This document shows positions 1 to 6,358 of a stretch of 63,760 nt of DNA, in pieces. Positions within the stretch are counted from its first letter, which is position 1. The number at the start of each line of letters is the position of its first letter. Under the pieces are notes generated by a model, which worked only from the letters and a program-made list of their open reading frames with translations, ran no database searches and was not told the DNA's origin. The position numbers and the translations under genes were made by a program. This DNA comes from Rhodoferax sp. (GTDB taxonomy: Bacteria > Pseudomonadota > Gammaproteobacteria > Burkholderiales > Burkholderiaceae_C). Location: NCBI GenBank assembly GCA_030685025.1, contig JAUXWC010000024.1, positions 1-63,760 of the forward strand, written 5' to 3'.

Positions 1-1060
1 GCTCCAGCACAATGTCGACCTCGCAGCCATCACGATGCAGGCAATGCGAAAACGTGATCGGTTGCGGCTGGGCCGTGGCCTGGCGCCGCAATGCCTGAAG
101 CGCAAAGGTCTTGAGCAACTGCCCCAAGCGGCCCCGGTCGGTGTGCAGGGCCGGCGAGTCCAGTCGAAGCAGCGTGCTGGCAAGCCCGGTGTCGCCCAGA
201 TGGAGTTTAGGCGTCTTGACCAGGCGCTCGCTCTGCCGCGTCTGCCACGACGGCAGCACGTCGACCAGAAACACCCGCTCCAGCAATCCCAGGTAGCTCC
301 GAACCCTGGGGCGGCTTAGCCCAAAGGGAGCGGCAAGCTCGCCCAGGTTCAGCAGGCATGCAGTCTGGTCGGCAGCCACCTCCAACAAGCGCGGCATGAC
401 ATCGACTGCCGCAGCCGGGCCGAGGTCACGCACGTCGCGTTGAATCAGCGCCTGCACATAGGCCTGGTACCAATCCCGGCGTCGCGCGGGCTCACGCGTC
501 AGCGCCGCCGGAAAACCGCCCGCCACCACCAGCTCAGCCAGCGACTGGGTCATGCGCTCCACCGGCGCCAGCCTGAAATCAGCGCGAAACAGCCGGTCCA
601 GAAAGAACGCAATTTGCTGGCGCAACTCGATCTGCGCCAAGGGGTGCAGACGGATGATTTCAACGCGCCCGGCCAATGAATCCGCAAGCTTGGGCAGCGA
701 CAACACGTCGGCCGCGCCGATCAGCAAGAACCGGCCCGGCTGGCGGTCCCGGTCCACGACCAGCTTGAGCGAGGTAAATATCTCCGGCACGCGTTGAATT
801 TCATCGAGCACCACCCGGTTCGGCAGCGCATTGACGAAGCCTTGTGGATCGGCGCGGGCCGCCAGCAGTTGCTTGTCATCGTCAAAGGTCACGTAGGCGT
901 AGCCGGCGCGCGCGGCCACGGTGCGCGCCAGGGTGGTCTTGCCGCATTGCCGCGGGCCCTGAATCAGCACCACGGGGGTATCGGCCAGACTGGCCAACAA
1001 GCGGGCCTGAGCCAGCCGAGGCAGCGCGGGGGCATGAGACAAAAGAGGCAGGGTAAACAC
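1..1060 (-). CDS. AAA ATPase with DUF4143 domain (3' end beyond window)
   Basis: The minus strand is open from a GTG at 1060 to the window edge, giving about 353 residues without a stop. The N-terminal part has a P-loop (GPRQCGKTTLA, near residue 38) and a Walker B-like VVLDEIQRVP. These are followed by a pattern typical of the family: loss of the target gene product's folding helix region, then a DUF4143-like half with LNLGELAAPFGLSRPRVRSY and KTPKLHLGDTGLAS. It ends at the edge in EVDIVLE, the nuclease-like DUF4143 core. Proteins of this family are common in islands and are often called ATPases of unknown role; some are toxin-antitoxin or defence associated. The GTG start is chosen because no ATG lies nearby in frame. 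The family call is firm; the cellular role is unknown. Confidence 0.8.
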   Translation of the reverse strand, partial: MFTLPLLSHAPALPRLAQARLLASLADTPVVLIQGPRQCGKTTLARTVAARAGYAYVTFDDDKQLLAARADPQGFVNALPNRVVLDEIQRVPEIFTSLKLVVDRDRQPGRFLLIGAADVLSLPKLADSLAGRVEIIRLHPLAQIELRQQIAFFLDRLFRADFRLAPVERMTQSLAELVVAGGFPAALTREPARRRDWYQAYVQALIQRDVRDLGPAAAVDVMPRLLEVAADQTACLLNLGELAAPFGLSRPRVRSYLGLLERVFLVDVLPSWQTRQSERLVKTPKLHLGDTGLASTLLRLDSPALHTDRGRLGQLLKTFALQALRRQATAQPQPITFSHCLHRDGCEVDIVLE

Positions 1061-1652
1061 TGGCGCATTGTAAGTTTTTGACAAACGCCACCGAGGGGCG
1101 CCCGCCCTTTTTGCTGGTGGTGATCGAGGTCTACGCCGAGTTCAGCCGCAGCGGCGAATGAGCGCGCCGCCGCGCCGGCCGAGCTGGTGTTGTGGATTGG
1201 TTACCTGCAGTGGCACATCCGCACCCGTGGCAACAAGGCCGTGGCCGAGCCGGTGGTACACGACTTCGGCAATATCGAACACCGCGACGCGGTGCTGGAG
1301 AGTGACGAGTCCGAGCTGGCCCATGACCCGCACGGTCAGTTGCTCACCCGCTGGGACGGCAGCGCCTTCAAGACCCACCCGGTCACCGGCGCGCTGGTGC
1401 CCGACGAGGCGGCACAAGTACCGCAGTGGAAGTACATCTTGCCCCGGCAAGCCGCCTGGCCCGAGGTGCCCGAGAGCGCCGATTTCGTGATGTACTGGTG
1501 GAGCCGGGCTTCGTCTCTGGCTTTCCCGAGATGGTCGTCATGTCTCTCGCTGGCAAGTCTCGCGCTGACGGGTTGGCGGACAGTGCCAATGGCGCAACGG
1601 TGCGCATTGCCATGACGGTTGGTGAAGGCGATGGCAAGGCTGCGACCAGTCC

Positions 1653-1679
1653 CGTCATTGCGAGCGAAGCGCCAATCCA
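1653..1679. repeat. REP-like short repeat (GTCATTGCGAG type)
   Basis: The segment reads CGTCATTGCGAGCGAAGCG followed by CCAATCCA. This has the GTCATTGCG ... CAATCCA ends of a short dispersed repeat found in many bacterial genomes. It sits exactly where the restriction-modification pseudogene changes frame, so its arrival may have contributed to the break. A related palindromic version lies inside purL at 38365-38392. Confidence 0.55.
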
Positions 1680-1876
1680 CTGCGAGCGACACAACCGCCC
1701 GACTGCTCAGCGTCACTGCTGAGCAAACCGGCGAATTCGGCGAAGTCACCGTCGCGCTGACCGAGCGGACCGGACTGATGCCCGCGTTGCGCGAGAAGAT
1801 TAGCAACTTGGCCGAACAAATCGACGCCCACCGCAAACGCGTACTGCGTCATCCGTCTTCTCAAGCCACCACGCCA

Positions 1877-1944
1877 ACCACGCCCAACTCGCTGGCGGTG
1901 CGGCAGTCGGGCGCTGTGGGAGCCGATTTGGCGAGCGCAGCGAG
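1877..1944 (+). repeat. 68-bp dispersed repeat, copy 1
   Basis: This segment matches 3471-3538 in the same orientation with 6 differences in 68 bases, counted by eye. The conserved core includes CCACGCCCAACTCGCTGGCG and the end GCGAGCGCAGCGAG. This copy lies inside the restriction-modification pseudogene, in the roughly 190-bp stretch that separates two otherwise adjoining protein motifs. That indicates it is an insertion and not ancestral coding sequence. Confidence 0.85.
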
Positions 1945-2753
1945 TATGAGGCCCCCGCAGTGCCCGGCTGACGCGCCGCCAGCAGGCAAACACATTGGCC
2001 CAACCGGCAAACACAGCGGCCAAACAGACGAGAACAAGCCCCTGACCCTAACCGGCCTCTACAACGTCCTCGAAGCCCTGCGCGAAGGCCGCCCGCTGAC
2101 CTCCAAAGAGAAAGCCATTCACACCCAAGGCCTGGTCGGCGTGCTCAAAGACCTGCACGACGAGCTGGACGCCGCCGTGCTGGCGGCCTATGGCTGGAGC
2201 GACCAACCCGCCACGGAAGAACTGCTGTCGCGCCTGGTGGCGCTCAACGCCCAACGCGCGGCGGAAGAAAGGGCCGGGCGTGTGCGCTGGTTAAGGCCAG
2301 AGTTCCAACACCCGGCCGTCAGCCAAACGCTATCCAATCAGGAGCTACCTGATCAATCACAGCAAGCGTTACAGACCGATTTGGCACTTGACACACCCGC
2401 TGAAGCGACCATCGGGACAGCCACCCCGGTCGCCGCGGTCGCGGTCGCTGCCGCCCTACCCTGGCCCGCCGCGCTGCCCGAGCAAGTTCGCGCCGTTGCA
2501 AACGTGCTGGCCAGCGCCAGTGCTGCCTTGTCACTGCCCGAGTTGGCTGCGAATTTCACCGGCCGTGGTGCGTGGAAGAAGAGTCTGCCCCGCATTCTCG
2601 ACACCCTCGAAGCCCTGGGGCGCGCCCAGCAGGTGGTCACGGATGGCGAGGTCCGCTGGCGCGCATGACGCCCTCTGAAATGAATCGAAGCACGGCTCCC
2701 TGCAATTCGTGAACTCACTAAAATTAACGAATCCACAATGAAAGGCCAGACCC

Positions 2754-2990
2754 ATGTTGCACAGCTATGAGGCCCAATTGCAGGGCAACCAAGTGATCTG
2801 GCTCGGCACGGCCCCGCCACCGCAATCGAACCCGCGCCGCGTCCTTGTGGTACTGGACGAACAGCCAAACGAGGCGCCACCGTCGACTCTGGCAGATATT
2901 CTGCGCCGCGCTCGCGGTGCGCTGGGGCACGGCAAACGTGAACTGGTACTGGCCGAGTTGGCTAAATCCCGTCAGGAATGGGAGCGCTGA
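2754..2990 (+). CDS. Putative antitoxin of a PIN-type toxin-antitoxin pair
   Basis: A 78-residue protein starts MLHSYEAQLQGNQVIW. It has a short beta-rich N-terminus with LVVLDEQP and a C-terminal helical, charged tail ending SRQEWER. This layout is usual for small antitoxins that pair with PIN-domain toxins: a DNA-binding or dimerisation N-terminus and a toxin-wrapping tail. Its TGA stop is followed directly by the ATG of the PIN gene (TGAATG at 2988-2993), so the two are translationally coupled. The antitoxin role is inferred mainly from size and neighbour; no named antitoxin fold is obvious. Confidence 0.6.
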   Translation: MLHSYEAQLQGNQVIWLGTAPPPQSNPRRVLVVLDEQPNEAPPSTLADILRRARGALGHGKRELVLAELAKSRQEWER

Positions 2991-3395
2991 ATGGTGGCCA
3001 CGGAATCGGCGCAAGATCGGGCGATGGTTTTTGACAGCAGCGTCCTGATCCTGTTTTTGAACGACGCGTTGCCTGCGGAAACCATCGAATTGCTCAATGT
3101 GCACCTGCAAGCCGGTCTTGCCCATATTTCCGCTATCGTTCGCGCGGAAGTGCTGGCGTGGCCCGAACACACAAGCTCCTCCCTCGACGCGGCACGCGCG
3201 CTTCTGGATGCCTGTCAATTGGTGAGCGTGAACGCGGCAGTCGCCGACGAAGCCGCGCGGATTCGACGTGAAACCGGGTTGAAGTTGCCGGATGCATTGA
3301 TCGCCGCCACCGCGTTACTTCAGACCGCCACACTGGTGACGGCAAACGGTCGCGATTTCCGCCGTGTACCTGGCTTGGCGCTGATCGAGACTTGA
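2991..3395 (+). CDS. PIN-domain toxin, VapC-like
   Basis: A 134-residue PIN nuclease. The first acidic residue lies in MVFDSSVLILFLND, the middle glutamate in SAIVRAEVLAW, and the third acidic site in GLKLPDALIAATALL. The C-terminal TANGRDFRRVPGLALI is typical of VapC proteins. PIN toxins cut tRNA or other RNA in a metal-dependent way. Translation may begin at the ATG at 2991, adjacent to the antitoxin stop, or at the internal ATG at 3024 that begins MVFDSS; the coupled start at 2991 adds 11 residues not usual for the family. All acidic sites appear present, so the toxin looks intact. Confidence 0.8.
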   Translation: MVATESAQDRAMVFDSSVLILFLNDALPAETIELLNVHLQAGLAHISAIVRAEVLAWPEHTSSSLDAARALLDACQLVSVNAAVADEAARIRRETGLKLPDALIAATALLQTATLVTANGRDFRRVPGLALIET

Positions 3396-3627
3396 TCCTC
3401 CCGATTCGATTCGATTGCGCTGGCGAGAGTTGCGCAACGCGGACACCGTCCTTCCTCAAATGGGGAGCCGACCACGCCCAACTCGCTGGCGGTGCGGCTG
3501 TCGGGCACTGTAGAAGCCGACTTTGCGAGCGCAGCGAGAAGGGGTAGAACCAGAGACAAGCTGGCGGTCGTGATGCTCAGTTCCAACGAAATGTGGACAC
3601 GGTATCAGCAACAAACTTTGGAGCGGG
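3396..3627. other. Intergenic stretch carrying repeat copy 2
   Basis: No gene is supported here. The segment holds the second copy of the 68-bp repeat and flanking sequence with no clear promoter or terminator. A run near 3577-3598 (GTTCCAACGAAATGTGGACA) has the look of an insertion-sequence end, but no matching partner end or transposase was found, so it is not called a mobile element. Confidence 0.4.
3471..3538 (+). repeat. 68-bp dispersed repeat, copy 2
   Basis: Direct-orientation copy of 1877-1944 (62 of 68 bases identical by eye), here in the gap downstream of the PIN toxin. The spacing of about 1.6 kb between the copies, with the toxin-antitoxin pair between them, would allow recombination that deletes the pair. 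Confidence 0.85.
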
Positions 3628-3861
3628 CATGAATTGGGAACTGGCGGGCGAAATCACACACCGAGAGGCCTTTGCCGAAGGCTCAAAACACGTGAATTGC
3701 ATCGCCTGATCGACACCTATGGCGGCAAGAACTGGAAAAAGTGCAAAGGACTGGCGCGCATTCGTATGCTGACAACTGGAGAAATCCTTGGCGCGGAAGT
3801 ACAGTGGTACGAGGCACACGGCATTGGCAAAGTTGAAATCAAAATCAAGGAATTGCTATGA
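3628..3861 (+). pseudogene. Small uncharacterised protein, frameshifted in an A-run
   Basis: The frame opening at the ATG at 3628 reads MNWELAGEITHREAFAEGSK and stops at 3706-3708. The next frame continues TRELHRLIDTYGGKNW through KVEIKIKELL and stops at 3861. Adding one A to the AAAA run near 3687 joins the two parts into a single protein of about 78 residues with no loss. Either this is a real one-base deletion, a sequencing error, or a slippage site. The last codons overlap the next gene by four bases (ATGA). I do not recognise a function; the basic, lysine-rich C-terminus and the two-gene layout would suit a toxin-antitoxin-like module, but that is a guess. Confidence 0.55.
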
Positions 3862-4067
3862 AATGGACGGTTTGCATCAAGAATGCGGGGTATGAGGCAT
3901 CCTTGGAGGCGCGCAAGCTCTACACCTTGGTAGACGACGCCAAGGCACAAGCGCTGGGCATGATTCGAGTCGTCGACGAATCAGGTGAAAGCTACCTGTA
4001 TCCGGCGGAGATGTTCGCGCCCATAGCCATTCAGAATTCGCTTGAAGGGCAATTGCTCGCGGCTTGA
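3858..4067 (+). CDS. Small conserved protein of unknown function
   Basis: A 69-residue protein beginning MKWTVCIKNAGYEASLEARK, with a central VDESGESYLYPAEMF motif. I recall similar small proteins from many proteobacteria, usually described as hypothetical; the fold may be a small beta-barrel. It starts on the ATGA overlap with the upstream small gene, so the two are one transcription and translation unit. It has no signal peptide and no membrane segment. Its function is not known. Confidence 0.6.
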   Translation: MKWTVCIKNAGYEASLEARKLYTLVDDAKAQALGMIRVVDESGESYLYPAEMFAPIAIQNSLEGQLLAA

Positions 4068-4099
4068 TTGGCTGACTGCCGACATGCGAGGCAGCGCCA

Positions 4100-4207
4100 G
4101 ACACTGATCAATCGGTCCGCATGTACCTTGCCAGCCAAGGTGACGGACGAAAGGGGGACTTGTCCCGATTCATCGAGGACGCGGTGCAGTGGGTGCGTAG
4201 CCACTGA
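4100..4207 (+). pseudogene. Remnant of a ribbon-helix-helix antitoxin (C-terminal part)
   Basis: The frame contains VRMYLASQ and then GRKGDLSRFIEDAVQW, ending VRSH and a TGA at 4205-4207. The KGDLSRFIEDAV motif is typical of the C-terminal half of small ribbon-helix-helix antitoxins that pair with PIN toxins. The N-terminal beta strand is not present and the open frame begins only a few codons earlier, so this is a truncated gene. Its stop overlaps the ATG of a broken PIN toxin (TGATG), which is the usual coupling in such pairs. Confidence 0.55.
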
Positions 4208-4290
4208 TGCGGGTCGTTCTGAACACCTATTCCTGTTCAGCGCACTGATCTCGCCGCATTCTGCGCCGAACTCCTTTGACCACCGAGTTG
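4207..4290 (+). pseudogene. Remnant of a PIN-domain toxin (N-terminal stub)
   Basis: ATG at 4207 reads MRVVLNTYSCSAH and stops after 13 codons. The first six residues match the start of PIN toxins (MRVVLDTN). After a one-base shift the sequence reads LFLFSALISPHSAPN, which continues the same family pattern. Homology then ends near 4290, shortly before rlhA at 4316. Both the frameshift and the truncation make it non-functional. With the preceding antitoxin remnant it forms a decayed second toxin-antitoxin locus. Confidence 0.5.
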
Positions 4291-4315
4291 GCTGGCGCTG
4301 GCCATAATCGGGACC

Positions 4316-6322
4316 ATGTCTGTCCCCAACCACCAACTGGAACTGCTTTCCCCCGCGCGCGACGCCGACATCGGCATCGCGGCCATCAACCACGGCGCCG
4401 ACGCGGTCTACATCGGCGGCCCGTCCTTTGGTGCGCGTGCCCATGCCGACAACAGCGCCAGCGACATCGCGCGGCTAGTGCGGCACGCGCACCGCTTCAA
4501 CGCCCGAATCTTCGTCACCCTCAACACCATCCTGCGCGACGATGAACTCGATGGCGCGCGCAAGCTGGCCTGGCAGATGTTCGACGCCGGGGTCGATGCC
4601 CTGATCATCCAGGACATGGGCCTGCTGGAGCTCGATCTGCCGCCAATCCAGTTGCACGCCAGCACCCAGGCCGACATCCGCACGCCTGAGAAGGCGCGCT
4701 TCCTGCAGGATGTGGGCCTGTCGCAGATCGTGCTGGCGCGCGAGCTCAACCTGGACCAGATCGCCGCCATCCGGGCACAGACCCACTGCACGCTGGAATA
4801 TTTTGTGCACGGCGCCCTGTGCGTGGCCTACAGCGGCCAGTGCTACATCAGCCACGCCCACACCGGGCGCAGCGCCAACCGGGGCGACTGCAGCCAGGCC
4901 TGCCGCCTGCCCTACCAGGTGGTCGATGGACAGGGCCGTTTTGTGGCGCACGACAAACATGTGTTGTCGATGAAGGACAACAACCAGAGCGCCAACCTGT
5001 CGGCATTGGTCGACGCGGGTATTCGCAGCTTCAAGATAGAGGGCCGCTACAAGGACCTGGCCTATGTCAAGAACATCACCGCGCATTACCGCAAGCTGCT
5101 CGATCAACTGATCGAAGCGCGCGAAGTGACCGGGCGCCCCCTGTCGCGCAGTTCCAGCGGCAGCACCACGTTTACCTTCACGCCTGACCCGAACCAGAAC
5201 TTCAATCGCGAGTTCACCGACTACTTCGTCAATCAACGACACATCGACGTGGCCGCGCTGGACACCCCCAAGAACCCCGGCGTGCCCCTGGGGTATGTCA
5301 GCCAGGTCGCCGCGGACTGGGTCGAGCTGCAAACCAATGACCCTGGCGCCGTGCTGCACAACGGTGACGGCTTGTGCTACTTCGACTTGCAGCAGGAACT
5401 GGTGGGCATGGCGCTCAACACCGCCAAGCCGGTTGGCAAGGCCGGCGCCGGCAAGTGGCGCGTGGTGCCCAAAGACCCGCTCGTCGAACTCAAAGACCTG
5501 CGGCTGGGCACGGCACTCAACCGCAATCGCGACATGAGCTGGGTGCGCGCCCTGGAGCGAGCCTCCAGCGACCGGCGCATCGGTGTCTGGGTGACCCTTG
5601 AGGAGACCCCAGACGGACTGGCCCTGACGCTGACCGATGAAGATGGCCACCAGGGCCACGCCACGGCGGTGCTCGACAAGATGCCGGCCAAGGACCCGGC
5701 ACGGGCAAGGGCCGCACTACGCGAGCACCTGTCGAGGTTTGGTGGCAGCGACTTCTGCCTGGGCACATCGTCGCAGCCCATCACCCTTGAGCTGTCGCAG
5801 CCCTGGTTTGTGCCCGCCTCGCTGCTCAACCCGCTGCGCCGCGAGGCGGTGGGCCAACTGCAAGCGGCGCGGGCGGCCGCCTACCAGCGGCCCTTGCGAG
5901 CCGTGCCCGTGGAGCCACCCGCGCCCTACCCAGAGGACACCTTGAGCTACCTGTCCAACGTGTACAACACCGCAGCCCGCGACTTCCATGCGCGCCACGG
6001 CGTCAAGGTGATTGACGCCGCTTACGAGAGCCATGAGGAGCCGGGTGAAGTCAGCCTGATGATCACCAAACACTGCGTGCGTTTCTCGCTGAGCCTGTGC
6101 CCCAAACAGGCCAAAGGCGTCACTGGCGTGCAAGGCACGGTCAAGGCCGAACCGCTAACGCTGATTAACGGGAAGGAAAAACTGACGCTGCGCTTTGACT
6201 GCAAACCCTGCGAGATGCATGTCGTGGGGCGTATTCGCAAGTCGATTCTGCAGGCAGCGCCGCAGAGCGAGGCCGGCGCACCGCTACGTTTTTACCGAAC
6301 CCGCCCGGCGGGGGCCCGTTGA
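4316..6322 (+). CDS. rlhA: 23S rRNA C2501 hydroxylase, peptidase U32 family
   Basis: A 668-residue protein that follows E. coli RlhA (YdcP, about 667 residues) along its whole length, from LELLSPARDADIGIAAI and HGADAVYIGGPSFGAR to the C-terminal FDCKPCEMHVVGRIRKSIL. RlhA hydroxylates C2501 of 23S rRNA and draws on prephenate-derived chemistry and iron-sulfur assembly in E. coli. The cysteines expected for an iron-sulfur site are visible in QCYISH, DCSQACRLPY, SLCPKQ and CKPC. The long C-terminal region separates it from the shorter tRNA hydroxylase TrhP. The ATG at 4316 is used because homology begins within the first ten residues. It stands alone, with a P-type ATPase starting 36 bases after its stop. 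Confidence 0.9.
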   Translation: MSVPNHQLELLSPARDADIGIAAINHGADAVYIGGPSFGARAHADNSASDIARLVRHAHRFNARIFVTLNTILRDDELDGARKLAWQMFDAGVDALIIQDMGLLELDLPPIQLHASTQADIRTPEKARFLQDVGLSQIVLARELNLDQIAAIRAQTHCTLEYFVHGALCVAYSGQCYISHAHTGRSANRGDCSQACRLPYQVVDGQGRFVAHDKHVLSMKDNNQSANLSALVDAGIRSFKIEGRYKDLAYVKNITAHYRKLLDQLIEAREVTGRPLSRSSSGSTTFTFTPDPNQNFNREFTDYFVNQRHIDVAALDTPKNPGVPLGYVSQVAADWVELQTNDPGAVLHNGDGLCYFDLQQELVGMALNTAKPVGKAGAGKWRVVPKDPLVELKDLRLGTALNRNRDMSWVRALERASSDRRIGVWVTLEETPDGLALTLTDEDGHQGHATAVLDKMPAKDPARARAALREHLSRFGGSDFCLGTSSQPITLELSQPWFVPASLLNPLRREAVGQLQAARAAAYQRPLRAVPVEPPAPYPEDTLSYLSNVYNTAARDFHARHGVKVIDAAYESHEEPGEVSLMITKHCVRFSLSLCPKQAKGVTGVQGTVKAEPLTLINGKEKLTLRFDCKPCEMHVVGRIRKSILQAAPQSEAGAPLRFYRTRPAGAR

Positions 6323-6358
6323 CACCGCACGTTCCATTGCTTGGACGAAACCGCATTC

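Larger units (their letters stand above)
1160..2668 (+). pseudogene. Decayed C-terminal half of a MmeI-like (type IIL) restriction-modification enzyme
   Basis: Recognisable pieces of one large methyltransferase-endonuclease lie in different frames. [16 protein letters not shown] through ADFVMYWW (about 1185-1502) is in one frame. [13 protein letters not shown] (about 1585-1630) is in a second. ARLLSVTAEQTGEFGEV onward (from about 1700) is in the first again, and LTGLYNVLEALREG to the stop at 2668 completes the C-terminal target-recognition part. The helicase/nuclease N-terminus and the methylase motif I region are missing. Roughly 100 residues are lost after the YWW motif. About 190 bp carrying a dispersed repeat interrupts the segment between the HRKR and LTGLYNVLE motifs. 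The longest surviving frame (1619-2668) could be translated, but it cannot make an active enzyme. Frames and motifs are seen directly; the family assignment is from memory of the motifs. Confidence 0.75.

Noticed and set aside
3577-3600. Insertion-sequence end
   Set aside because: The sequence resembles an IS terminus but there is no transposase, partner repeat or target duplication nearby.
4475-5659. Minus-strand open frame of 394 codons opposite rlhA
   Set aside because: The plus strand here encodes RlhA along its whole length; the antisense frame has no recognisable domain.
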